From assembly GCA_019312705.1 (NCBI GenBank), contig JAFDCW010000219.1, positions 1-7,082 of the forward strand: a DNA stretch of 7,082 nt, written 5' to 3'. A program made the position numbers and the translations under genes. Each line of letters starts with the position of its first letter. Position 1 is the first letter of the stretch. Shown in pieces: positions 1 through 6,754 of this stretch. The notes beneath the pieces are model-generated. The model did not search any database, was not told the origin of the DNA, and saw nothing but the letters and a program-made list of their open reading frames with translations. This stretch comes from Deltaproteobacteria bacterium (GTDB lineage Bacteria; Myxococcota; Polyangia; Polyangiales; B10-G4).

Positions 1-822
1 GCCGCCGTACTTCTTGCCCGCAAGCTCACCGGCGAGGTCGACGAGGGGCCGGAGCAGATCCGTGTCGTAGTTGCTGGTGACGCCTTGCTTGAGCCCGGAG
101 CGGCGCTCGAGACCCATGCCCGTGTCGACGCTCGGGGCCGGCAGGGGCTCGAGGCGCCCGTCGCCGTGGCGCTCGAACTGCATGAAGACGTTGTTCCAGA
201 TCTCCGTCCAGCCCTTGCCGTCGATGCCGGGCTCTTCGTCGAACTTTGCCGGGTCGGCGTCGCCGTCGCCGATGAAGTAGAAGATCTCGCTGCACGGACC
301 GCACGGGCCGGTGTCGCCCATCGACCAGAAGTTGTCCTTGGCACCGCAGCGGATGATGCGCTCTGGGGGCAGACCGCTGATCTCCTTCCAGAGCTCTTCG
401 GCTTCTTGGTCGGCGGGCACGTCGCCCTCGCCGCCGAAGACCGTCACCACCATCCGGCTCTGGTCGATGCCCATGACCTCGGTGAGGAACTCCCACGCGT
501 ACGCAATGGCCTCGCGCTTGAAGTAGTCGCCGAAGGAGAAGTTGCCGAGCATCTCGAAGAAGGTGTGGTGCCTGGCGGTGACGCCCACGTTTTCGAGGTC
601 GTTGTGCTTGCCGCTGATGCGGATGCACTTTTGGCTCGTCACGGCGCGCTGGTAGGGGCGCTCGTCCTTGCCGGTGAAGACGTCCTTGAACTGCACCATC
701 CCAGCGTTGGTGAACATGAGCGTCGGGTCGCCGCGGAGCACGATGGGCCCCGACGCCACTCCCTCGTGGCCCTTGTTCTTGAAGTAGTCGAGGAACGCCT
801 GACGGATCGACTTCGAGTCCAT
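1..822 (-). CDS. alaS: Alanyl-tRNA synthetase, N-terminal part (partial, cut by left edge)
   Basis: Cytoplasmic class IIc synthetase that activates alanine with ATP and charges tRNA-Ala. The visible 274 residues are the aminoacylation core; family members are usually about 870-900 residues, so the tRNA-binding, editing and C-terminal domains lie beyond base 1. Seen in sequence: [13 protein letters not shown] (residues 37-49, motif 1 area), [18 protein letters not shown] (84-101, motif 2, very conserved in AlaRS), GPCGPCSEI (172-180), [11 protein letters not shown] (206-216) and [10 protein letters not shown] (231-240, motif 3). The start is well fixed: an in-frame TAG lies five codons upstream of this ATG (bases 835-837 on the plus strand), and no other ATG lies between. 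Family members often read WNLVFMQ where this has WNNVFMQ; I consider that normal variation. The gene follows the outer-membrane protein gene by 64 bases on the same strand, so read-through transcription is possible. Confidence 0.97.
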   Translation of the reverse strand, partial: MDSKSIRQAFLDYFKNKGHEGVASGPIVLRGDPTLMFTNAGMVQFKDVFTGKDERPYQRAVTSQKCIRISGKHNDLENVGVTARHHTFFEMLGNFSFGDYFKREAIAYAWEFLTEVMGIDQSRMVVTVFGGEGDVPADQEAEELWKEISGLPPERIIRCGAKDNFWSMGDTGPCGPCSEIFYFIGDGDADPAKFDEEPGIDGKGWTEIWNNVFMQFERHGDGRLEPLPAPSVDTGMGLERRSGLKQGVTSNYDTDLLRPLVDLAGELAGKKYGG

Positions 823-832
823 GATGCGCGGT

Positions 833-836
833 TCCT
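833..836 (-). promoter_or_regulatory. Likely ribosome binding site of alaS
   Basis: AGGA on the minus strand, 10 bases before the alaS ATG and overlapping the in-frame TAG that fixes the start. The spacing is slightly long but usable. The 64-base gap (823-886) shows no convincing T-tailed terminator, so the upstream gene may be transcribed into alaS. Confidence 0.5.
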
Positions 837-886
837 ACCACAACCCGGGGCGGTGTGAAGGCACGGCGGGGCCAGACAGGTATCTG

Positions 887-2386
887 TCAGTGGAAGGCGT
901 AGCCCAGACGCAAGAAGAGGCGCATGTAGTTGTCGGTGACCGACTCAGCGATTCCCCCGGTTACCACCTCGCGGTTGGCCGGGTCATAGGGCCAGGGCTC
1001 CCAGGGGTCGGTGTCCGCGCACCCGTCGACGCGGCACGCCGTCTGGCCCCGATGAGTCGTGGAAAAGGCGAAGTAGTCGAGGGTCAGGCCGAGGAAGACC
1101 CCGTCGGCGATGTAGGGCATCTCGGTGCGCAGGTCGATCGCGAACTGGACCCCGGAGGAGCCTCCAGTCTCGACTCCCCACACCGCCAGGGCATCGTTGC
1201 CCACGCCGAAGCCGGCCCGGTAGGCGAGGCGCGTGCCAGCGGTGAAGTAGACGGGCACAAACGCGTATTCGATGCCGAGCCCGAGGTGCATGTAGTTGTG
1301 TTGAGTCGGGGCGATGATGCTCGGACGCTCGAGCAGAGCGAGGTCGTCCATGTCGAGGAGAAACCCGAAGATCCCGTAGCCCACGTCGGCGGTGACCATC
1401 GGGGCGCCGCGCTCGTCGCCGAAGCGATACCGGCCCTGGGCTCCGATGTAGACCTCGAACTGCGACGTGCCGATATCGATGCGGTCGGAGTCGACGGCGC
1501 ACGCCCCGACCTGGGGGCAACCGCGGGAGGTAAGACCCAGGGAATGGCGCATTTCGAGGAAAGCGCCGAGCCAGGGCACGGGCTGATCGTCAGGAACGGC
1601 GCCGGGAAAGAAGCCGACCCGGAAACCGATCTCGCCGTGGCCGAGGCCCGCGCTGTTGTAGCGCCGGATTTCGTCGAGCTCGGCGGGGCCGCCAGGCTCT
1701 CGGCCGTTGTTTAGGACGCGGGCGTTGGCCTCCATCCAGCGGTGGTTGGTGCCGATGAGCAGTTCGAAGCTGAGCCAGTCAAAGCGCGACCCGGGGTCGA
1801 TGGGCTCGGACTCTTCTTCTTCCTCTTCGGCGCCCTCGCCTTCTTCCTCGCCGTCGGCGTTCCACCAGGCGCCCTCTTCTTGCCCTGAGTCGGCCTGGGC
1901 CTGGGCCGGGGCCGGAGAGCTCGCCGCGGACAGATAGGGCTCGAGGCGCCCATAGGCGTTGCGGCGCATCGCCCCGAGGGAGGAGACGGTCCGCCCGGTC
2001 CAGCTTCGCCGACCGAGCTCGGTCCCGTCGGCGCCGTTGATGACCACGGCGGTCGCCGACCATCGGCGGCGGCGGCGACTGACCCGGCCTCGGATGAAGG
2101 CGGACACGTTGAGCTGCTGAGCTACCGCCGTGTACCCCTCCTCCGTCAGGGAGCCCGAGGAAAAGCCCAGCTCCTCGGCGACGGACTGAACTTCGGACCG
2201 GGGAACGACCTCGATGGACCCCTCGTTGGAGAGGGCCGCGACCACGTGAGCGCGGATCTGGCCGGCCCGGGGCCCGCGAAACGCCTGGACGACGACGCGG
2301 GTCTGGGCGATCGCCGGAAGGCTCGGAGCGACGATGCCAGCGAGAAGCAGAGCGGGGACCAAAAAGCGGAGAAAGTACGCGGGCAT
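887..2386 (-). CDS. Secreted two-domain protein: periplasmic alpha/beta domain, acidic linker, predicted outer-membrane beta-barrel
   Basis: Unnamed 499-residue envelope protein. Residues 1-27 form a Sec signal peptide: short N-region with one Arg, hydrophobic core, and AIA just before Gln28 as the probable signal peptidase I site. Residues 29-152 alternate beta and alpha segments (VVVQAF, IRAHVVAAL, IEVVPRSEV, VSAFIRGRV, ATAVVING). This resembles the CsgG/LpoB/TolB-N-like alpha/beta domains of secreted proteins, recognised by pattern only. Residues 153-200 are an Ala/Pro then strongly acidic linker with six consecutive Glu at 187-192. Residues 202-499 alternate aromatic-flanked strands with Gly/Asp/Asn-rich loops, and the end (LFLRLGYAFH) looks like a closing barrel strand. 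Cys pairs at 290/296 and 451/456 fall in predicted loops and could form disulfides. An in-frame TTG at 2413, with GGGAA a few bases upstream, would add nine residues, but they give a longer, Glu-containing N-region, so I prefer the ATG. Substrate and partners are unknown. Confidence 0.85.
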   Translation of the reverse strand: MPAYFLRFLVPALLLAGIVAPSLPAIAQTRVVVQAFRGPRAGQIRAHVVAALSNEGSIEVVPRSEVQSVAEELGFSSGSLTEEGYTAVAQQLNVSAFIRGRVSRRRRRWSATAVVINGADGTELGRRSWTGRTVSSLGAMRRNAYGRLEPYLSAASSPAPAQAQADSGQEEGAWWNADGEEEGEGAEEEEEESEPIDPGSRFDWLSFELLIGTNHRWMEANARVLNNGREPGGPAELDEIRRYNSAGLGHGEIGFRVGFFPGAVPDDQPVPWLGAFLEMRHSLGLTSRGCPQVGACAVDSDRIDIGTSQFEVYIGAQGRYRFGDERGAPMVTADVGYGIFGFLLDMDDLALLERPSIIAPTQHNYMHLGLGIEYAFVPVYFTAGTRLAYRAGFGVGNDALAVWGVETGGSSGVQFAIDLRTEMPYIADGVFLGLTLDYFAFSTTHRGQTACRVDGCADTDPWEPWPYDPANREVVTGGIAESVTDNYMRLFLRLGYAFH

Positions 2387-2420
2387 GGCGATGAGCTCGG
2401 CCGAGGGTACCAAGGCCTGG

Positions 2421-2432
2421 TTCCCGCGGGAA
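2421..2432. promoter_or_regulatory. Perfect 12-base palindrome, candidate operator
   Basis: TTCCCGCGGGAA reads the same on both strands. It lies 34 bases before the ATG of the membrane protein gene and 83 bases before the SNF2 ATG, a plausible place for a dimeric regulator. Its right half on the minus strand (GGGAA) also lies a few bases upstream of the alternative TTG start at 2413, so it could instead be part of a ribosome binding site. No regulator family is assigned. Confidence 0.35.
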
Positions 2433-2477
2433 AGAAGTCATCAGAAGGACCGAAGATCGCGGGGGATCACACGACCC

Positions 2478-2483
2478 TTGACG
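2478..2483 (+). promoter_or_regulatory. Possible -35 element of the SNF2 gene
   Basis: TTGACG matches five of six bases of the sigma-70 -35 consensus. The best -10 choices 17-19 bases downstream (CACACA or CACAAC at 2501-2508) are weak. If this promoter is used, transcription would start at or just before the ATG at 2516, which fits the absence of a clear Shine-Dalgarno sequence there. Confidence 0.2.
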
Positions 2484-2515
2484 GCCTCAGGGCGCCGCGG
2501 CACACAACGACGGCG

Positions 2516-5500
2516 ATGGGGAACGCGACGTCATTCGAGGCGAATCTGAGCGCCCCGGAGCGCGACGCCCTGGCTGTCCTGGCCCTGGCCAATCGAGACC
2601 TCCGCCCGGCGGAGTGGGCGCAACTCCTCGAGCTGGTCGGCGTATCGACGCGCCCGGGCAAGGGGAAGATGCGGGCGTCGGACATCAAGGCCGCGTGTAG
2701 CCGCTTCCAGGAGATGGGCCTGGTGACGCGTTCGGGCGGCACCGGAGTCGCCGTGCGCCACGGCATCCACCCCGCCGCGCTCTTCACGGCCCTCATCGAC
2801 GCCGCCAAACGCGGCCGCCTCGAGGAGCTCGACCGGAGGCTCCTCGGGACGACGACCGGATACAGCAGCGGCTACAGCACGGACGACGGATACTACGGAT
2901 TCAACGACGGCCGCTACGGCCGCTACGGCGACTACGGCGGTTACGACCGCTACCCGCTTGAACGGGAGAGCACGAAGCTACGCGTCGGCCTCGTCCTCGG
3001 CGACATGGAGCGCGCCGCCGCCGCCGCGGAGGCGGCCGAACGCTCTCTCAACTACGGTAAGAACGGCCGGGCAGAGTTCGGCATTTGGCTCGTCTCCGCA
3101 TTGGGCACGCGCCCCGCCGACGACTGGGTCCGCGCCCTCGGGACCCTCGCCGACGTCTACCTCGAGGCGCTCTATCACGCGGCCGCGGCGCAGCTCGCCG
3201 CCATCGAACCGCGCCTCGCTCGCCTCGGCGACGAGCACCCGAAGACCCACGGGGCCCTCGCCTACTACCTGGCGCTCCGCGGTGAGGACACCGGCCACGT
3301 CACGACACCCAAGACCCAAGACACGATCGCGCTGGTCTCGGCTTTCTGTCGAGGGGACCACGCCGGCGCGATTTCTTCCGGGGCCGCGGCGGTCGCGGCG
3401 ATGTCCAAGAACCGCAAGCACAAGCAGCTCCGGGGCATCGAAGGCGTCTTGCACGCGCTGAGCCGAATGACCGCCGGCGACGCCCAACCGAGAGAGTGGA
3501 CGGCCCTCGGCCGCGCCGCCACAAACGCCAAGGCCGCCAAGGCCGGCCACCCCCTCGCCTACGACGCCCTGTCGACGCTGCACCGGGCCGCCACCGAGGG
3601 CAGACAGCCCTCCGAGACGCAGCTCCTGATGGCGTCGGGGTACTACGACGGCTCTCTCACTTACGCCCCGTGGGCCGAAGTGCTCGCTGTCGCGCTGGTC
3701 CACGCCTGGGCCGATCACCCCGGGGACTGGCTCCTCCCGACGTTGGGCGACTGGGTCCGGCGCACCGAGGCTTGGGGCTTCGATGGAATCCACCGCGAGT
3801 TCGCCGCCGTCCACGGCGCCCTCGAAGGCTCGGGCGCGCCCGCCGAGGGCACCCTGACCACGGCCTATCGGCCCAGCGAGCCGTGGGAGATTGCCCTCGG
3901 CGCCCTCGAAGTCGTCGCCGAGGAGCCGGCCCCAGCGGGCGCCCGGGGCCCGAGCGCCCAAGCCGAAAAGCACATCGTGTGGGAGGTCGCCCTGGGCCGC
4001 CACGAGGTCGACATCAAGGCACGCATCGCCGGGGGGCGCGCCAAGAAGGGCAAGGACGTCAGCCTAGCTCGGCTCCTCGAGGGGAAGGTCCCCTGCGTCT
4101 CGGAGCACGATCGCCGGATCCTCGCTGCCGCCGACTACGTCGAGACCTACCGAAGCCGGCGCAAGAAGCAGCCGGTGCTTCGATGGCGCGCGCTCCTCGA
4201 GCTCATCGGCCATCCCCACGTCATCCGGCCCACGGGCGCCCCCGTCGAGCTCACCCGAGGCGAGCCACGGCTCATCGTCGAGACGAAGGCGAACGTGCTT
4301 CACATCACCCTCCAGCCCCCGGAGCTCACCACCCAGCCCGTCGCCATCGAAGAGCACGACCCGGGCCACGTCTCCGTGTACGAGCGGGACCCGCGGATCG
4401 AGCGGGTGGCCGAGGCCCTCGGCTCGAAGGGCGAGCTGAAGGTCCCCACCTCCGCCCGGGAGCGCGTCGGCAAAGTGCTCGCCGGCCTCGCGGGCTCCCT
4501 CGCCGTGTCCGCGTCGGCCGACATCCAGATCGCCGGCGAGGAGCGCGCGGCGGACCCGCGGGTCGTCGTGGTGCTGCACTGGGACGGCACCTCGCTCTCG
4601 GCGCGGGTGCGCACCGCCCCCCTCGGCGTCGAGGGCCCCCTGGTCCCGGTGGGCGGCGGCGGCCCCACCGTCACCGCCACCTTCGACGGCCAGCCGGTCC
4701 ACACGGTCCGCGACTTCGAGGCCGAGGAGGCGTCCCTCGAGTCGCTCTACCGACTGTGCCCCCTCTTCGCCGCCCTGACCGAGCACACGAGGGAAGCCCA
4801 AACCGACGAGCTCACGGTGGCCCTCGAGGCCTTGGTCGAGCTCGACGCCATGGGCGAAGAGGTGGTCTTGGCGTGGCCCAAGGGCAAGCGCCTCGCCACG
4901 CCGGTGAGCCGCGGGGTCGATGACCTGCGGGTGCGCATGCGAGAGGCCGGCGAGTGGCTCACCACCGACGGGGGCCTGGTCGTCGACGAGGACCTCGTCG
5001 TGGGGTTCCAAGATCTCCTGCGCAACCGCCGCGGGCGCTTCGTCGCCCTCACCGATGCGCGCTTCGTCGCGCTGACCGACACCCTGGCGCGGCGCCTCGA
5101 CGCCCTCGACGCCGTGACCAAGGCCCAGAAGAAGGGCCTCGTCTCGAACGTCGTCACCCTCTCTCTCCTCGAAGAGCTCCTCGAGGGAGCGTGCGAAGTG
5201 AAGGTCGACGCCAAGGTGTCGCAGCGCCGGGCCAAGCTCGAAGGCGCCGCGTCACTCACCCCGCGGAAGCCCCGGGCCTTCTCGGGCGAGCTCCGGGACT
5301 ACCAGCGCGAGGGCTATGTCTGGATGTCCCGCCTCGCCGAGGCTGGCCTCGGTGCGTGCCTGGCCGACGACATGGGCCTCGGCAAGACCATCCAGGCCCT
5401 GGCCCTCCTCGTCTCCCGGGCCAAGCACGGCCCGGCCCTCGTCGTCGCGCCGACCTCGGTCGCCGCCAATTGGCTCGACGAAGCGGCCCGCTTTGCCCCC

Positions 5501-6640
5501 ACCCTCACCTGCCACGCGCTCTCCGAGGGAGACCGCGACGCGACCCTCGCCTCCCTCGGCCCGAAGCACGTCCTGGTGTGCAGCTATGGGTTGCTCGCCT
5601 CCGAGACCGAGCGCCTGTCGAAGGTCACCTTCGACACCGTCGTCTTCGACGAGGCCCACCTCCTCAAGAACTCCCTCACGAAGCGGGCGAAGGCCGCTCG
5701 GGCGCTGACCGCCGAGTTCCGTCTGTCGCTCACGGGCACGCCCCTCGAAAACCACATCGGCGAGCTCTACAGCCTCATGGAGGCGACGGTCCCGGGCCTC
5801 CTCGGGAGCCGCAAGCGATTTCAGACCCGCTTCGAGGTCCCGATCCGCGACGGGGATCGCGAGGCCGCCAAGCAGCTCCGGGCCATGCTCCGCCCCTTCC
5901 TCTTGCGGCGCACCAAGACCGAGGTCCTCGACGAGCTCCCCCCGCGGACCGAGGTCACCGTCCGCATCGAGACCACCCCCGAAGCCCAGGCCTACTACGA
6001 AGCCATGCGTCAGAACGCGCACGCGGTCCTCGAAAGCGTCGACGACGGCGGGGGGCGCCTCCAGGTCCTCGCCGAGATCACCCGCCTTCGCCAGGCCGCC
6101 GTCGACCCACGACTCATCGACTCGGCCGCCCCGGCCGGGGCCAAGGTCGACGCCGCCGTCGCTCGCATCGTCGCGCTCCGCGAGGAAGGCCACCGGGTCC
6201 TCGTCTTCACCCAGTTCCTCACGAGCATCGACCTCGTCCTGCGCGCCCTCGACGACGCCGATGTCAGCCACCTCACCCTCGACGGCTCCACCCCCGCGAA
6301 GGAGCGCGCTCGGCGCATCGACGCCTTCCAGGACGGCGAGGCCGACGTCTTCGTCATGAGCCTCAAGGCCGGCGGCGTGGGCATCAACCTCACCGGCGCC
6401 GACTACGTCATCCACCTCGACCCCTGGTGGAACCCCGCCGTCGAAGACCAGGCCACCAGCCGCGCCCACCGCATCGGCCAGGACCGCCCCGTCACCGTCT
6501 ACCGCTTCGTCACCGCCGGCACCATCGAAGAGAAGATCCTCGAGCTGCACCACCACAAGCGCGACATGGCCGAACAGCTCCTCGAGAACATGAGCAAAGC
6601 GAAGAAGCTCGACATCGCAGAGCTGCGCGCTTTGCTGTAG
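2516..6640 (+). CDS. Large SNF2-family (Swi2/Snf2) ATPase, DEAD/DEAH-box helicase-like
   Basis: ATP-driven double-stranded DNA translocase of the SNF2 superfamily, 1374 residues, cytoplasmic; its cellular role is not known. The ATPase core is intact: YQREGY near 929-934, Walker A DDMGLGKT (951-958, Lys957), VVAPTSVAANW, Walker B DEAH (1045-1048), motif III TGTP (1073-1076), VLVFTQF (about 1228-1234), then SLKAGGVGINL and QATSRAHRIGQ (1312-1322, motif VI with both Arg). The order and DEAH-HRIGQ pair distinguish it from RapA-type proteins, which read DEVGLGKT. The N-terminal 920 residues are unusual: a winged-helix-like start (about 10-100), a Tyr/Gly-rich tract (116-146), an alpha-solenoid-like region (about 150-480), and a beta-rich region around 530-800. 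From memory these match a widespread family of about 1400-residue bacterial SNF2 proteins. The frame is open from 2246, but earlier starts overlap the divergent gene; ATG 2516 precedes the first conserved-looking residues. There is no clear Shine-Dalgarno sequence. It looks monocistronic. Confidence 0.95.
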   Translation: MGNATSFEANLSAPERDALAVLALANRDLRPAEWAQLLELVGVSTRPGKGKMRASDIKAACSRFQEMGLVTRSGGTGVAVRHGIHPAALFTALIDAAKRGRLEELDRRLLGTTTGYSSGYSTDDGYYGFNDGRYGRYGDYGGYDRYPLERESTKLRVGLVLGDMERAAAAAEAAERSLNYGKNGRAEFGIWLVSALGTRPADDWVRALGTLADVYLEALYHAAAAQLAAIEPRLARLGDEHPKTHGALAYYLALRGEDTGHVTTPKTQDTIALVSAFCRGDHAGAISSGAAAVAAMSKNRKHKQLRGIEGVLHALSRMTAGDAQPREWTALGRAATNAKAAKAGHPLAYDALSTLHRAATEGRQPSETQLLMASGYYDGSLTYAPWAEVLAVALVHAWADHPGDWLLPTLGDWVRRTEAWGFDGIHREFAAVHGALEGSGAPAEGTLTTAYRPSEPWEIALGALEVVAEEPAPAGARGPSAQAEKHIVWEVALGRHEVDIKARIAGGRAKKGKDVSLARLLEGKVPCVSEHDRRILAAADYVETYRSRRKKQPVLRWRALLELIGHPHVIRPTGAPVELTRGEPRLIVETKANVLHITLQPPELTTQPVAIEEHDPGHVSVYERDPRIERVAEALGSKGELKVPTSARERVGKVLAGLAGSLAVSASADIQIAGEERAADPRVVVVLHWDGTSLSARVRTAPLGVEGPLVPVGGGGPTVTATFDGQPVHTVRDFEAEEASLESLYRLCPLFAALTEHTREAQTDELTVALEALVELDAMGEEVVLAWPKGKRLATPVSRGVDDLRVRMREAGEWLTTDGGLVVDEDLVVGFQDLLRNRRGRFVALTDARFVALTDTLARRLDALDAVTKAQKKGLVSNVVTLSLLEELLEGACEVKVDAKVSQRRAKLEGAASLTPRKPRAFSGELRDYQREGYVWMSRLAEAGLGACLADDMGLGKTIQALALLVSRAKHGPALVVAPTSVAANWLDEAARFAPTLTCHALSEGDRDATLASLGPKHVLVCSYGLLASETERLSKVTFDTVVFDEAHLLKNSLTKRAKAARALTAEFRLSLTGTPLENHIGELYSLMEATVPGLLGSRKRFQTRFEVPIRDGDREAAKQLRAMLRPFLLRRTKTEVLDELPPRTEVTVRIETTPEAQAYYEAMRQNAHAVLESVDDGGGRLQVLAEITRLRQAAVDPRLIDSAAPAGAKVDAAVARIVALREEGHRVLVFTQFLTSIDLVLRALDDADVSHLTLDGSTPAKERARRIDAFQDGEADVFVMSLKAGGVGINLTGADYVIHLDPWWNPAVEDQATSRAHRIGQDRPVTVYRFVTAGTIEEKILELHHHKRDMAEQLLENMSKAKKLDIAELRALL
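2861..2953 (+). repeat. Tyr/Gly low-complexity tract in the SNF2 gene, with five 9-base units
   Basis: Residues 116-146 of the SNF2 protein contain nine tyrosines, mostly preceded by Gly, Arg or Asp. The last part (2909-2953) is five tandem 9-base units, GGCCGCTAC twice, then GGCGACTAC, GGCGGTTAC and GACCGCTAC, encoding GRY, GRY, GDY, GGY and DRY. The tract stays in frame and joins the winged-helix-like start to the solenoid region. It probably grew by slippage and is probably disordered. Confidence 0.8.
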
Positions 6641-6641
6641 G

Positions 6642-6668
6642 GAGGCGGCCGACCAGCTCAACCGCCTC
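6642..6668 (+). terminator. GC hairpin just after the SNF2 stop, possible terminator
   Basis: GAGGCGG (6642-6648) and CCGCCTC (6662-6668) form a perfect 7-base stem with a 13-base loop, starting one base after the stop codon. There is no T-tract, so it is not a classical intrinsic terminator, though GC-rich bacteria often lack one. Confidence 0.35.
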
Positions 6669-6698
6669 GGAGCCGCCCCCCGTCGTAGTCAGGACTCG

Positions 6699-6712
6699 GC
6701 GCTGAAGAGCGC
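6699..6712. terminator. Small tetraloop hairpin in the convergent region
   Basis: GCGCT (6699-6703), loop GAAG, AGCGC (6708-6712): a perfect 5-base stem lying 43 bases past the HNH stop codon on the minus strand. It lacks a T-tract in both directions. It could contribute to bidirectional termination, or be chance in GC-rich DNA. Confidence 0.25.
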
Positions 6713-6754
6713 GTCGGCGGACGGCGACCCGTTCAGCAGTCGTCAGCGGCCCCC

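Larger units (their letters stand above)
2387..2515. promoter_or_regulatory. Divergent intergenic region between the membrane protein and SNF2 genes
   Basis: These 129 bases must hold the promoters of both divergent genes. They contain a perfect palindrome at 2421-2432 and, on the plus strand, TTGACG at 2478-2483. No clear sigma-70 -10 box is visible on either strand, which is common in very GC-rich genomes. Confidence 0.6.
6641..6754. other. Convergent intergenic region
   Basis: 114 bases between the stop codons of the SNF2 gene and the convergent HNH gene. I see no gene here. It holds two short GC hairpins that could end transcription from either side. Confidence 0.6.

Noticed and set aside
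26..858. Open frames of 257 and 271 codons overlapping the alaS region
   Set aside because: Both are shadows of alaS, whose own frame carries all class II synthetase motifs and runs off the left edge without a stop.
821..1714. 297-codon open frame on the plus strand opposite the membrane protein gene
   Set aside because: It is the antisense shadow of a gene with a signal peptide and coherent strand pattern. The translated sequence has no recognisable domain and lacks a plausible start context.
1811..1858. Pyrimidine-rich CTT/TCC tract on the plus strand as a separate repeat or structural element
   Set aside because: It is simply the complement of Glu codons in the acidic linker of the membrane protein and shows no regular unit beyond that.
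2246..2515. N-terminal extension of the SNF2 frame by 90 codons, starting at ATG 2246
   Set aside because: It would overlap the divergent membrane protein gene including its signal peptide, and the extra residues are low-complexity and charged without recognisable structure. The open frame is explained by GC-rich antisense sequence.
5252..6661. 469-codon open frame on the minus strand opposite the SNF2 ATPase core
   Set aside because: The plus strand here encodes every SNF2 motif. The antisense frame is Gly/Val/Asp/Glu-rich, as expected from the complement of GC-biased codons.
4954..6705. 583-codon open frame on the plus strand in another frame of the SNF2 gene
   Set aside because: It is dominated by Arg, Pro and Gly, typical of an out-of-frame reading of high-GC coding DNA, and overlaps the ATPase core completely.
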